A stretch of DNA of 64,000 nt from Acidobacteriaceae bacterium (GTDB lineage Bacteria; Acidobacteriota; Terriglobia; Terriglobales; Acidobacteriaceae): the NCBI GenBank assembly GCA_025356095.1, contig JANXUR010000077.1:1-64000 (forward strand). The letters run 5' to 3'. The position numbers were made by a program, and so were the translations under genes. Positions 25,376-34,663 of the stretch are shown in pieces. A model generated the notes under the pieces. The model worked only from the letters and a program-made list of their open reading frames with translations. It ran no database searches and was not told the origin of the DNA. The stretch's first letter is position 1; each line of letters opens with the position of its first letter.

Positions 25376-27019
25376 TCACCGAAAGGAAATCCGAAACACA
25401 TACCCGTGCGCTCCTGGATTCTGCTGGGGCATCTGAATATGCAGCCCATCGTCACGCTGGTCGAATGCCAGTCCGTCGCTGGCAGCGCCCAGCAAGGCCA
25501 CTGAGCTGACACTCGGATGCTCCCCTAGCAGACCCTTAGCGAGTGTATGAATAACAGCTTCGCCGTTCGCTGGCCATGCCATCTCGATGGCGTAAAGTAT
25601 CTTGTTCTTAGTAGTGAACCGGAAGTCTTCAGCCGTATATGGCTTCACATCGGTATCGTGAAAAGACCCTTCCTGCACTCTCGTTGGACCTTCTCCGTAC
25701 ACTTTCCACGGACGGGTGCCGTAAATTGCCTCACCATTTACCTTAAGCCAACTGCCTACCTCTAGTAAAACTTCTTGAGCAGGCTCAGGGATCGTGCCAT
25801 CAGATCGCGGCCCAATATTCAGCAGTAGGTTCCCATTCTTACTCACGATATCTACTAACTGATGAATAACAAATCGAGGAGACTTGAAGGTATCATTTTC
25901 AATGTAGCCCCAGGACTTGTTGCTAATGGATGTGTCAGTCTGCCAATACTGAGAACGTATTCCTGCAAGTTGACCCCGTTCCAGATCCAGAACTGCAGAT
26001 TGCTCTTGCATTGCAAAATCTTTATAGTTAATCACGCCAATCGGTTCACCATTTTGTTGGGAAACATTGTAGTAGAACGATGCAAAGCGTGCCAGATTGT
26101 GCCTAACGGCGGCTTGCCCAATCCACCAGTCGAAGTACATGACCTCAGGGTGATATTTTTGCACGATCTCGACGGACCTCGCTAGCCAGTCGTCTGTCCA
26201 TGCCTTAGAGACGAAGGTAAAGTCGTTAGAAAGAGGTGTGCCAGCTCTCGCCTCAAGCCAGTGGTGGGCTGGGCCGTAAAAAGAAGCGTTCTGCGGGTCG
26301 TTAATGTCTGAAGGAAACCCACGACCGACGCCCAAGAAGAAATTGTGCTCAACCCGGTGTGAGGACGCACCAAGATGAAGACCTTCATTTCGAATCGCCT
26401 GCGCGAGATCTCCCATTAGGTCGCGCCTAGGCCCCATCTTCGCTGCTGTCCAGTCGGAAAGGTCACTATCGTACATCGCAAAGCCGTCATGATGTTCGAA
26501 GACCGGAACCACATAACGAGCCCCAGCCGCCTTGAACAGGCGGGCCCAAGCTACAGGATCGAAGTGCTGAGCCTTGAACGAAGGCACAAAATCCTTGTAC
26601 CCGAACTTGTCTTGGGTTCCATAAGTAGCGATGTGGTGCTTATACTCATCGGAACCCTCCGTATACATCATCCTTGGGTACCACTCGCTGCCAAACGCTG
26701 GCACGGAATAGACGCCCCAATGAATAAATATCCCGAACTTCGCGTCCATATACCAATCGGGAACCTTGTAATTCTGAAGTGACTCCCAGTCTGGCCGGAA
26801 CGGTCCGTTGGCGTTCACCCGGTCTACCTCAGCAAGGATGGACGCGCGCTTGCCATCATACTTGCTAACAGCTTTCTGCCATATTTCGTCAACAGCTGCA
26901 GGGTCTTGGCTCGCGGTAGGTGCTACCGCTAGTGGCCTCTGGCCAAATGCCCCACTAGACGCGAGCAATAACGCCACAGTCCCGGTCATCGCAATCTTTA
27001 GTACGCATGGTCTAATCAT
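25376..27019 (-). CDS. Secreted GH29 alpha-L-fucosidase
   Basis: 547 residues. A signal peptide runs to about residue 27 (LLLASSGAFGQ). GH29 hallmarks are FGIFIHWGVYSVPAFGSEWY (95-114), VFEHHDGFAMYDS (173-185) and the nucleophile D297 in VMYFDWWIG, then SWGY near 390. The enzyme releases L-fucose from glycans such as xyloglucan. The ATG at 27019 is chosen over a longer frame because the signal peptide starts there, and it lies 19 bp after the fucP stop. It is periplasmic or exported. Confidence 0.92.
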   Translation of the reverse strand: MIRPCVLKIAMTGTVALLLASSGAFGQRPLAVAPTASQDPAAVDEIWQKAVSKYDGKRASILAEVDRVNANGPFRPDWESLQNYKVPDWYMDAKFGIFIHWGVYSVPAFGSEWYPRMMYTEGSDEYKHHIATYGTQDKFGYKDFVPSFKAQHFDPVAWARLFKAAGARYVVPVFEHHDGFAMYDSDLSDWTAAKMGPRRDLMGDLAQAIRNEGLHLGASSHRVEHNFFLGVGRGFPSDINDPQNASFYGPAHHWLEARAGTPLSNDFTFVSKAWTDDWLARSVEIVQKYHPEVMYFDWWIGQAAVRHNLARFASFYYNVSQQNGEPIGVINYKDFAMQEQSAVLDLERGQLAGIRSQYWQTDTSISNKSWGYIENDTFKSPRFVIHQLVDIVSKNGNLLLNIGPRSDGTIPEPAQEVLLEVGSWLKVNGEAIYGTRPWKVYGEGPTRVQEGSFHDTDVKPYTAEDFRFTTKNKILYAIEMAWPANGEAVIHTLAKGLLGEHPSVSSVALLGAASDGLAFDQRDDGLHIQMPQQNPGAHGYVFRISFR

Positions 27020-27038
27020 AGTGCCACTTTCCTCCCAA

Positions 27039-28367
27039 CTACTCTCCTGAATCGTAAGCCAGCCCGGATCTCGGTGACCCGGAGTACGAATACAGCGCAA
27101 TAACAATGTACGAGCCTAGAGGAATCACGTATGCCAGCGCCACACTGTGAAAAGCCTCTGACATCAGCCCCATGAGTGGTGTGAGTACTGCACCACCAAC
27201 AATTGCCATGACAAGAAGTGAGCCTCCAATCTTCGTGTTGGGGCCAAGCCCCTTTAGCCCCATGGCGAAAATTGTTGGGAACATTAAAGACATGAAAAAA
27301 CTCGTCAGAAATATGCACCACAGACCAAGCCAGCCTGAAAACACCACACCAATGGATACCAGCACAACGTTGCCGAGACTGAACGCACCCATCAATTGAT
27401 TGGGGGCTATGGATCGCATCAGATATGCAGCAGCGAAGCGCCCAATGCCAAATGCCAGCAGGGTGCCCGTCAAAAAGTAACCAGCGACCTTTTCTGGCTG
27501 ATGAGTAGCCTCCTGCACGTATTGAATAAAGTAACTCCACGTCCCCACCTGTGCACCAACATAGAAAAACTGTGCTACCACAGCTAACCAAAAATGGGGG
27601 TAGCGCAGTAGTTCCGCGAAGCGGCCATGATCCGCACTATTGCCTTCGTGCTCATTTTGAATGACCGGAAACTTCGTACGCAGAATCAGCACTGCCCAAA
27701 TGAAGGCGAATATCCCGATTACCAGATAGGGCCGAATGACGCGTAGTGTCTCCGTGCGCAAGTACGCTTCGTATAGTCCTTGTGCTCTACTCTCCGCAAT
27801 TTGCTGCGGGGAAAGCTCGACACCAGAGAAGATGAACACGGTGCCAATGAGCGCGCCTGAAATGGCGCCTAAAGGATTGAATGCCTGGCAGAAGTTCAAT
27901 CGCTGTTCTGAGGTGCGGGCATCGCCCATCTGCGCAATAAATGGATTGGAGGCAGTCTCTAGAAAAGACAGGCCGCTCGCGATAACAAATAAAGCTACAA
28001 GGAAGAATCCATAACTGCCGGCGAGGGCCGCTGGCCAAAACAAAAAGCAACCACTGCCGAACAGCAGTAATCCGATGAGGAAGCCAGCCTTGTAGCCTGC
28101 TTTCCGCATGATCAGCGCGGCAGGCATCGCGAGTACGAAGTATCCGACGTAGAAAGCAGACTGCACCAAGCTCGCCTGAAAGCGCGTAATGGCGAAAGAC
28201 TTCATGAACTGGCGAATGAGTACGTCATTCAGGTTGTTGGGGATGGCCCAGAGGAAGAACAAGCCTGTGACCAAGACGAAAGGAAAAAGATTCCCCGGAG
28301 GGAAAAGGTTCTGGGCGCGCTCAGAAGCATGCGAATTCGTCAACTTACTAGCTATCGCATCTATCAT
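27039..28367 (-). CDS. fucP: L-fucose:H+ symporter
   Basis: 442 residues with 12 helices (MFS, FucP family). WAIPNNLNDVLIRQF carries D48 and SGLSFLETASNPF carries E137, matching the essential Asp46 and Glu135 of E. coli FucP. NFCQAFNPLGAISG is also typical. GGGAGGA lies six bases before the ATG. It imports fucose released by the neighbouring GH29 enzyme. Related permeases take galactose or glucose, so the substrate is likely but not proven. Confidence 0.9.
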   Translation of the reverse strand: MIDAIASKLTNSHASERAQNLFPPGNLFPFVLVTGLFFLWAIPNNLNDVLIRQFMKSFAITRFQASLVQSAFYVGYFVLAMPAALIMRKAGYKAGFLIGLLLFGSGCFLFWPAALAGSYGFFLVALFVIASGLSFLETASNPFIAQMGDARTSEQRLNFCQAFNPLGAISGALIGTVFIFSGVELSPQQIAESRAQGLYEAYLRTETLRVIRPYLVIGIFAFIWAVLILRTKFPVIQNEHEGNSADHGRFAELLRYPHFWLAVVAQFFYVGAQVGTWSYFIQYVQEATHQPEKVAGYFLTGTLLAFGIGRFAAAYLMRSIAPNQLMGAFSLGNVVLVSIGVVFSGWLGLWCIFLTSFFMSLMFPTIFAMGLKGLGPNTKIGGSLLVMAIVGGAVLTPLMGLMSEAFHSVALAYVIPLGSYIVIALYSYSGSPRSGLAYDSGE

Positions 28368-28484
28368 CGAGAATCCTCCCCATCATAGCTTAGGCCGGTC
28401 GCCAGCACGCCAGCTACTTGTTTCCATCGAGCGTGTACATCTATACCTCGCGGCAGCGATGCAGTGCCACCATATTCAGCCCGC

Positions 28485-29564
28485 TTAGTCCGCCAGACAA
28501 GATGTGGTACACGAACAGTCGTCTCGCACACTCTGTTTCAAGGTGTGGGCGGCACCACCCTGGCTCGAAGCGCGGGCAATTAACTGAATCCCCACAAGCA
28601 AACTTCTCGGCTGCCCCTCAGTTTTGCGCTTAATCAGGCCCATTGCAAGCTTCGCCGCATTGGCACCCAGGGCAGCGCTATCTTGGTCAATGCTAGTTAA
28701 AGGTACAACCAACAAGTCGCCGTAGTGCACGTTGCCACAACCCACAATCGCCACATCTCGCGGAATCTGCAGTCCCACTTCTAACGCCGCCCGCATGGCG
28801 CCCAGCGCAACTGGGTCATTCAAGCAAAATACGCCATCTGGCCGCGGAGAGAGTTCCAATAGCCTCTTCATACCGTTGTAGCCAGCCGTGTCGCCGGAGT
28901 CATCGCCGCGCCCGAATCTAATGCAATACTGCGGAGCTAACTCTAGTCCTCGTCGAGCGAGCGCCCTAGAATATCCCGCGTGACGGTCCACTGCTGTGCT
29001 TATCTCTAGCCCCCCAATATGCGCGATGGTCTTACAGCCAACATCAAGCAGATGGGTGGTTGCCAAATCACCAGCTGCAAGATCATCAATGCCGACAAAA
29101 TTTGCCTCGACTTCGGCGATCTTTCGATCTAAGAATACGAAAGGCACTTTTTGCTCTTGAATGCGGCGAACCGCCTCTGGGCTTGATTGCGTGGACGCCA
29201 AGATCAAGGCATCTACGCGTCGGGCTAACATTTGCTCAATCTCTCTACGCTCCAAATTTGCATCGTCTTCTGAAGAGGCAATAATTAAACTATAGTCGTG
29301 AGATCTTAACTTGGCGGAGATGCCCTTGGCGACCTCCGCGAAAAATGGATGAACAAGATCCGGCACAATAAGACCAATCAGATTTGTACGGCCGGTTACT
29401 AACGTTCTGGCAGCAGGGTTCGGCTGGTAGTTCAGATCTTTCATTCGTTGCAGCACGCGCTTACGCGTTGCGCTGCTAATATCTGAATGATTCCTGAGCA
29501 CCTTCGAAACTGTAACGACCGATACGCCCAAGTCGCGAGCGATATCTTTCATTGTGATAGCCAT
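28485..29564 (-). CDS. LacI-family transcriptional regulator
   Basis: 359 residues. The N-terminal helix-turn-helix and hinge (MKDIARDLGVSVVTVSKVL, then YQPNPAARTLVTG) are complete. The periplasmic-binding-protein-like effector domain spans about 60-335 and the C-terminal 25 residues are Cys/Ser-rich. It lies between the GH27 and fucP genes and probably controls the locus in response to a released sugar. A LacI-like palindrome precedes the first gene of the locus at 32757. Confidence 0.9.
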   Translation of the reverse strand: MAITMKDIARDLGVSVVTVSKVLRNHSDISSATRKRVLQRMKDLNYQPNPAARTLVTGRTNLIGLIVPDLVHPFFAEVAKGISAKLRSHDYSLIIASSEDDANLERREIEQMLARRVDALILASTQSSPEAVRRIQEQKVPFVFLDRKIAEVEANFVGIDDLAAGDLATTHLLDVGCKTIAHIGGLEISTAVDRHAGYSRALARRGLELAPQYCIRFGRGDDSGDTAGYNGMKRLLELSPRPDGVFCLNDPVALGAMRAALEVGLQIPRDVAIVGCGNVHYGDLLVVPLTSIDQDSAALGANAAKLAMGLIKRKTEGQPRSLLVGIQLIARASSQGGAAHTLKQSVRDDCSCTTSCLAD

Positions 29565-29641
29565 AGGTTGTCTGCAACGCAGTGATCAAAGTGCTACGGA
29601 TACAGCCGATTCGTGAAGCACGCGCGGCTCTGTCGCTTGCG

Positions 29642-31069
29642 TTAAGGGAGCGACGCGGCTGCTCTAGATAAGCGGTAAAACGCGCAACCGTGGGCGGGGA
29701 GAGTCACCGTCAGCGCAACTACTGGTCCCAACTCGGCGTGTTCCCATAGGTCCCGCAACTTGTAACTTCTGCCGGTCAAGTGTAACTTTTTCCAATCATA
29801 GCGCATCGTGGCGCTCGATTCAGTGAGATTAAATATGGCAAGATACTGATCGCTGCTTGTAGTGGACTCCGCTAACCAGACTGCTGCGTCATCGGTACTA
29901 ACTATAGGATGATTGCCTGTAGAGCTCTGGTCCACTTCGAGCACCTCGGGGTTGGTGAGCAAGGACAAAGTCCACGCATCCGTGCTAGGCAGGTCGCCGC
30001 CCACCATCAACGGTGATGGGAAGATTGCCCACAGGGTCAGCAGTGTTCTCTGTTCGTCGTGCGTAAGTCTAGTGCTCCGCGGATCGCCCCAACCTGGAGC
30101 AGGCCCTAGATGGCCCAGCGGAAGCATATCAGCATCGGGCCAATGGCCGGGTTGGGCTTTGCCCGCCCATTTGGCGACATAGGCAAACTGATCTCCGAGG
30201 CCCTTTGGATAGTCACTAGCATTGTGCCAGATATCCCAAATGTCGTCAGAAATCCGCCACATCTGTGCATACTGCCGCATCTCATCCAACTTCTCGACGG
30301 GTGCGGGGCCTGGGGAGAGGCTCAGCACAATAGGCCTTCCGGTCTTGTCTAGTGCCTTCCGGATCATGCGAATATCATCACCCTTATAAGGATGACTGCT
30401 TATGCAATCTACTTTAATTAGGTCTACACCCCAAGTGGCATATAGCTTCGCAATGGAATCGTAGTACTCCTGCCCTGCAGGACTGCTTGGTTTGGTTCCG
30501 AAATAATCAAAGTTCCACGGGCAGGTGTCAGAAGTGTCAGCTCCGTCCGCAGCAGAATAAGTTGAGTCAGCAATAGGAATGTTATTGACGACTGCCTGTT
30601 TAGGAATTCCGCGTAGGATGTGGATGCCAAACTGCAAGCCCAGCGAGTGGACATAATCGGCTAAAGGCTTAAAGCCGGCATCGTTCGCGGCAGAGGGGAA
30701 TCGGTTGACCGCAGGAGTATAGCGACCGAACTTGTCTAGACTATACTGAGAAGTTCTACTATTCCCTTCCGCCGTAGGGTTCGCAACAAACCATTCCATA
30801 TCAACCACGACATAGCGCCAGCCAAAGGATCTGAGATGCAGTGCCATCCATTCGGCGTTGGCTCTCACTTGAGCTTCACTCACCGTGGTTCCAAAGCCGT
30901 CCCAACTATTCCAGCCCATGGGCGGCGTTGTGGCCAAGGTTTGAGCCAGGCTTGCTGCGTTAGCTTGGCACACCAGGTCTTCCGTGTATAACAGCGTGAA
31001 GCAAAGGCATAGCGCAGCCTGCGCCGTCATCGCGAGGACTCGTCTGAGCTTCTTGATCTGACCTGTCAT
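29642..31069 (-). CDS. Secreted GH27 alpha-galactosidase
   Basis: 475 residues from the ATG at 31069, after AGGA eight bases upstream. The N-terminal signal covers about 1-38. Catalytic signatures are PPMGWNSWDGFG (49-60), nucleophile D221 in DLIKVDCIS and acid/base D275 or D276 in WRISDDIWD. CPWNFDYFG and GHWPDADMLPLG are also typical of the family. It cleaves terminal alpha-galactose and may instead act on related pyranosides. It starts 20 bp after the GH51 stop, so the two form an operon. The C-terminus has a beta-sandwich domain (about 385-475). Confidence 0.9.
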   Translation of the reverse strand: MTGQIKKLRRVLAMTAQAALCLCFTLLYTEDLVCQANAASLAQTLATTPPMGWNSWDGFGTTVSEAQVRANAEWMALHLRSFGWRYVVVDMEWFVANPTAEGNSRTSQYSLDKFGRYTPAVNRFPSAANDAGFKPLADYVHSLGLQFGIHILRGIPKQAVVNNIPIADSTYSAADGADTSDTCPWNFDYFGTKPSSPAGQEYYDSIAKLYATWGVDLIKVDCISSHPYKGDDIRMIRKALDKTGRPIVLSLSPGPAPVEKLDEMRQYAQMWRISDDIWDIWHNASDYPKGLGDQFAYVAKWAGKAQPGHWPDADMLPLGHLGPAPGWGDPRSTRLTHDEQRTLLTLWAIFPSPLMVGGDLPSTDAWTLSLLTNPEVLEVDQSSTGNHPIVSTDDAAVWLAESTTSSDQYLAIFNLTESSATMRYDWKKLHLTGRSYKLRDLWEHAELGPVVALTVTLPAHGCAFYRLSRAAASLP

Positions 31070-31089
31070 GCCGTCCATCCTATAAGGCG

Positions 31090-32721
31090 CTAAGTAGCCC
31101 ATTGGAATACGGAATACGAGCGGGGCGGAAGCTCCAGTGTAGTACGCGCGGTGGCGTTCGAGCCATTTGCGGCGGCCTGTGGTGCAACCCGGTTAGGCGC
31201 ATCAAAACTATTGACCGCCTTCAAATCGTCGCCAGTAAGTACCAATGCAGTAAGTAGGTGGGCGGCCGAATCTCCCTGCCAATTCATTTCGATTTGGTGA
31301 GATTTAGATAAGTCACGGTTCAACACGAATAAAGTGATCTTGCCGCTTTCCGGGTGAAACAGCCCGGTTATGTCTAGGTGGGGAACTTGCCCCATACCGG
31401 CCGCTTCGTAAGTTGAGCCACCTTCCACCAGCATATCGAGCACCGAGCCACGCGCATACTGGAGTGCCCAGTTGTAGGGGTGGAAAATAGTTTGCTGGAA
31501 CAGGCCATTGCCGTTGGTCATGATTGGGGCAATTACATTGATTAGCTGCGCCAGACAGGCGAGCTTTACGCGGTCCGCGTGGCGAATCAGGGTATTGATA
31601 ATGCCACCCACCAATAACGCATCTTCCAGGTTGTAAATCTCTTCCAGCAAGTGTGGGGCTTCGTGTCTGTGGCCATCCATCGCATCGCCACTGCGGGCGC
31701 GGTACCAGACGTTCCATTCATCAAACGAGAGCCACAGCTTTTTGGGGGAACGCTTGTGGCCTTGCACCATGTCGCAGACTGCCAGAGTCTCTTCAATCTG
31801 ACGATCCATCGTTAGATTGAGGGCCAGATACTTTCCGCTGTCATTGCCGGTTTCTTCTGGAGTGTTACCTACATAGCGATGCAGAGACAGAGCGTCCACA
31901 TAGTCGTAACACTGCTCTAGTACCTCGCGATCCCATTCCAGATAGGTTGGCATGGTAGGGCCACTGGATCCGCAGGCGATGAGCTTAAGCGTGGGATCGA
32001 CTGCCCGCATCTGGCGAGCGGCGTCGGCCGCCTTGTAGCCGTACTCTGTGGAGGTCATGTGCCCAATTTGCCAAGGGCCGTCCATTTCGTTTCCCAGGCA
32101 CCAATTCTTCACATCGTAGGGTTGGGCGATGCCGTGCTTGCGGCGCAGATCGCTCCAGCGGGTACCTTGGCCTACGTTGCAATACTCCACCAATGCAGCA
32201 GCGTCCTCTGCGGTGCCCGTGCCTAGGTTCAAGCCCATAAGGGGTTTGGTTCCCGTCTCACGGCTCCATGCCATAAATTCATTGGTACCAAACTGATTGG
32301 TGTTTAGCGTGTTCCAGGCTTTGTCCAGCACCTTGGGGCGATCCTGTTTAGGACCCACGCCGTCGAGCCAGTTGTAGCCAGAAACAAAGTTCCCGCCCGG
32401 ATAGCGAATGATGGGGACGCCCATTTGACGCACTAGACTCATCACATCCTTGCGAAAACCGTCGCCATCAGAGAGCTTTGAGCCTGGATCGTAGATTCCC
32501 TCATAGATCGCGCGGCCAAGGTGCTCTAGAAAGGAACCGAATAGATTCTGCTCCACGGGTGCGATACGACGACGTGTGTCCAAATAAACGCGCGCCGCGC
32601 CCGACGGAGAGGCCGGCGCAGACTGGCTCCAAAGTGCTGCGGGCAAAAGCGATCCTGCAGAACACGCAAGACCGACGCCGGCTGTTTGGCGCAAAAATCG
32701 TCGTCTGGATGAAGACGCCAT
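31090..32721 (-). CDS. Tat-exported GH51 alpha-L-arabinofuranosidase
   Basis: 543 residues. The start SSRRRFLRQTAGVGLA is a twin-arginine signal, so the protein is exported folded. GH51 motifs are complete: FLEHLGRAIYEGIYDP, IIRYPGGNFVSGYNW, acid/base E212 in WCLGNEMDGPWQ and nucleophile E335 in LSFDEWNVWY. It removes arabinofuranose side chains from arabinan, arabinoxylan or xyloglucan. AGGGGGA precedes the ATG. It is the first gene of the sugar locus. Confidence 0.93.
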   Translation of the reverse strand: MASSSRRRFLRQTAGVGLACSAGSLLPAALWSQSAPASPSGAARVYLDTRRRIAPVEQNLFGSFLEHLGRAIYEGIYDPGSKLSDGDGFRKDVMSLVRQMGVPIIRYPGGNFVSGYNWLDGVGPKQDRPKVLDKAWNTLNTNQFGTNEFMAWSRETGTKPLMGLNLGTGTAEDAAALVEYCNVGQGTRWSDLRRKHGIAQPYDVKNWCLGNEMDGPWQIGHMTSTEYGYKAADAARQMRAVDPTLKLIACGSSGPTMPTYLEWDREVLEQCYDYVDALSLHRYVGNTPEETGNDSGKYLALNLTMDRQIEETLAVCDMVQGHKRSPKKLWLSFDEWNVWYRARSGDAMDGHRHEAPHLLEEIYNLEDALLVGGIINTLIRHADRVKLACLAQLINVIAPIMTNGNGLFQQTIFHPYNWALQYARGSVLDMLVEGGSTYEAAGMGQVPHLDITGLFHPESGKITLFVLNRDLSKSHQIEMNWQGDSAAHLLTALVLTGDDLKAVNSFDAPNRVAPQAAANGSNATARTTLELPPRSYSVFQWAT

Positions 32722-32756
32722 GATGAGTCCCCCTGAGCGGTCAAAGCTACCATACT

Positions 32757-32766
32757 TTAACGTTTA
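32757..32766. promoter_or_regulatory. Candidate LacI-type operator
   Basis: TTAACGTTTA is a nearly perfect palindrome with the central CG typical of LacI-family sites, 36 bp upstream of the GH51 start. A related half (TTCAACGCTAA) follows immediately. The remainder of 32722-32995 shows no gene. Confidence 0.35.
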
Positions 32767-32995
32767 CTTCAACGCTAATACGCAATCGAGAGGAAGACAT
32801 TTTGCGGAGTCAAAAGCGTGGCGCTTCTTTTGGCTTCAACGGGGAATTAAGAATCTGGCCATTCCGCTCGATAAGACTGCGACGACATTGGGATAGGATG
32901 CGTTGGTGGATTTGGTAATCAGGAGAAAAAACGGCGCGATTTGAGCATGGGGCTTTTAGCCCCGCTAGTTTCGCCATTCCCCCAAACTAAAGGAA

Positions 32996-33072
32996 TGGCG
33001 GGGACGACGGGGCTCGAACCCGCGACCTCCGCCGTGACAGGGCGGCGCTCTAACCAACTGAGCTACGTCCCC
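32996..33072 (-). tRNA. tRNA-Asp (GTC)
   Basis: A 77-nt cloverleaf with 7-bp acceptor stem GGGGACG/CGTCCCC, D-arm TAGCTCAGTTGG, anticodon stem CCGCC/GGCGG around loop CTGTCAC (anticodon GTC), T-arm GGTTCGAGCC, discriminator G and encoded CCA. All identity bases for Asp fit. Confidence 0.97.
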
Positions 33073-33229
33073 AACTGTGCCGGATCAACCCCTTGCGAAA
33101 GAACCTTGTGGGACAAGGCCGTGGCAAGTTGTGCAGACCGTGCGTTTCGTTTGCCTGATTTTGTGTGGCAGCTGTCCCTGCCCGAGCGATGCGTGAAGCT
33201 GCAAACCGCCGCAAACGAATTCTTAGTTT

Positions 33230-33266
33230 AGCACAGGCGGGGCCGAGTCGGGGCACCGCCTGTGCT
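33230..33266. repeat. 11-bp perfect inverted repeat
   Basis: AGCACAGGCGG and CCGCCTGTGCT are separated by 15 bases, downstream of the minus-strand aminotransferase gene. There is no T run on either side, so it is not a canonical terminator, although it may stop or stabilise that transcript. Positions 33073-33229 hold nothing recognisable. Confidence 0.5.
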
Positions 33267-33296
33267 TCGTAAGGCAGTCGCCAGCAAGAGGCAGCG

Positions 33297-34553
33297 CTAC
33301 GCGCGGGGCACGGTCGCTTCCACCGCCTCGCAGAAGCGGTCAATCTCTGCCACCGAAGTGTAGACGTTGGGCCCGATACGATTGCCCACTACGCCCGGAA
33401 ACGCAATCGGCGTCACAAGGATATTGTGTTTGGCCAACAACGCATCCACCAATTTACCCGGCTCTATGGTTTCAAAATGAATGGTGCCAAAAGCGCCGGA
33501 GTGTTCTGGCGACAGTTGGACCAGCATCCGGGCCCCCGGCAGTTTGCTAAGGCGTTCAGCCCATCGCTGCTTCAAATAACACAGCCGCGCGAACTTTCGC
33601 TCAGCACCGATTTGCTCGTGGAACTCCAGCGCCTGCAAAGTCGCGTTATGCACGGCTGCGGGATGTGTCCCAATTTCCTCGAACTTGCGGATGTTCTTAT
33701 CCATTGCTTCCGGCGCGGCCATGAGCGCCCAGTGCTTTTCTATGCGGTCTTTGCGCACATAGAGCAGGCCGGTGCCAATCGGGGCGGAAAGCCACTTGTG
33801 CAGGCTGGCACCATAGAAGTCGCAATCGAAGTCTGTGAATTGGAAAGGCACATGGGCGAAGGCGTGCGCTCCATCCACAATGCTGGTAATTCCGTGCCGC
33901 CGAGCCAGTGCGCAGATTTCCTTGACGGGAAAGATCTGGCCGGTCATGAATACGACTTGCGAAACATGAATTACACGAGTGCGGGGCGTGATTGCCTGCT
34001 CATAGAGACGCACCAACTCGCTGAGATCGTGGACTGGCAAGGCGAAATCGAGCTGTTTGAGAACGATCTTGTCGCGGCGGGCGCGCTGCTGCCAAGTTGT
34101 GATCATGCGTGGATAGTCTTGACTGGTAGTCAGAACTTCGTCACCGGGTTGCAGGTCGAGGCCGAATTGCGCGATTTGCAGCGACTCGCTGGCGTTTCGG
34201 GTAAGGGCGATACATTCGGGGTCGGCATTCCACATGCGCGCCAGTTTGGTGCGCACCTCCTCAATCTTAGGCTCCAGATCATGCCACATGCGGTAGGCAG
34301 GGAGTTGATTACTGTAGCGAATCGCTTCGATCTCAGCGTCCAGCACCACGGTAGGCGAAGGCGCGACGCCACCGTTGTTCAAGTTGAGAATCTTCGGGTC
34401 ACGAATATAGGCGTCGCGGATCTTCTGCCAAAAGGCTTCATCTGCTGCGACCTGTGCGGGAGGCACGCCCGCATAGGCGCGATTGAGGAGTGCCACGAGC
34501 GCGAGGGCTTCTGCCCCGCGCAAAAACTCACGACGATTGACGAGGATACTCAT
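33297..34553 (-). CDS. Tat-exported class V aminotransferase-fold PLP enzyme
   Basis: 418 residues from the ATG at 34553. The start NRREFLRGAEALALVALL is a twin-arginine signal, so this PLP protein acts outside the cytoplasm, which is unusual. The fold-type I class V pattern is clear: LTRNASESLQIA, SIVDGAHAFAHVP with the PLP-binding Asp, and Schiff-base K253 in GASLHKWLSAPIG. It resembles isopenicillin-N epimerase and cysteine desulfurase-like proteins, but the reaction is unknown. It appears monocistronic. Confidence 0.85.
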   Translation of the reverse strand: MSILVNRREFLRGAEALALVALLNRAYAGVPPAQVAADEAFWQKIRDAYIRDPKILNLNNGGVAPSPTVVLDAEIEAIRYSNQLPAYRMWHDLEPKIEEVRTKLARMWNADPECIALTRNASESLQIAQFGLDLQPGDEVLTTSQDYPRMITTWQQRARRDKIVLKQLDFALPVHDLSELVRLYEQAITPRTRVIHVSQVVFMTGQIFPVKEICALARRHGITSIVDGAHAFAHVPFQFTDFDCDFYGASLHKWLSAPIGTGLLYVRKDRIEKHWALMAAPEAMDKNIRKFEEIGTHPAAVHNATLQALEFHEQIGAERKFARLCYLKQRWAERLSKLPGARMLVQLSPEHSGAFGTIHFETIEPGKLVDALLAKHNILVTPIAFPGVVGNRIGPNVYTSVAEIDRFCEAVEATVPRA

Positions 34554-34663
34554 GTGCCCCGCCCCGCTAGAATTGGATTTGACTAGCCAGCATATACCAT
34601 CCCGGTACGCGACAGCGAACGTGCAATCCAGGGAGAACTCATGGGACGGGCGTTGAAAGACCG

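Noticed and set aside
33426-34586. A 386-codon plus-strand open frame
   Set aside because: It is wholly antisense to the Tat-exported PLP enzyme, whose motifs are clear. Its own translation has no recognisable domain or ribosome site.
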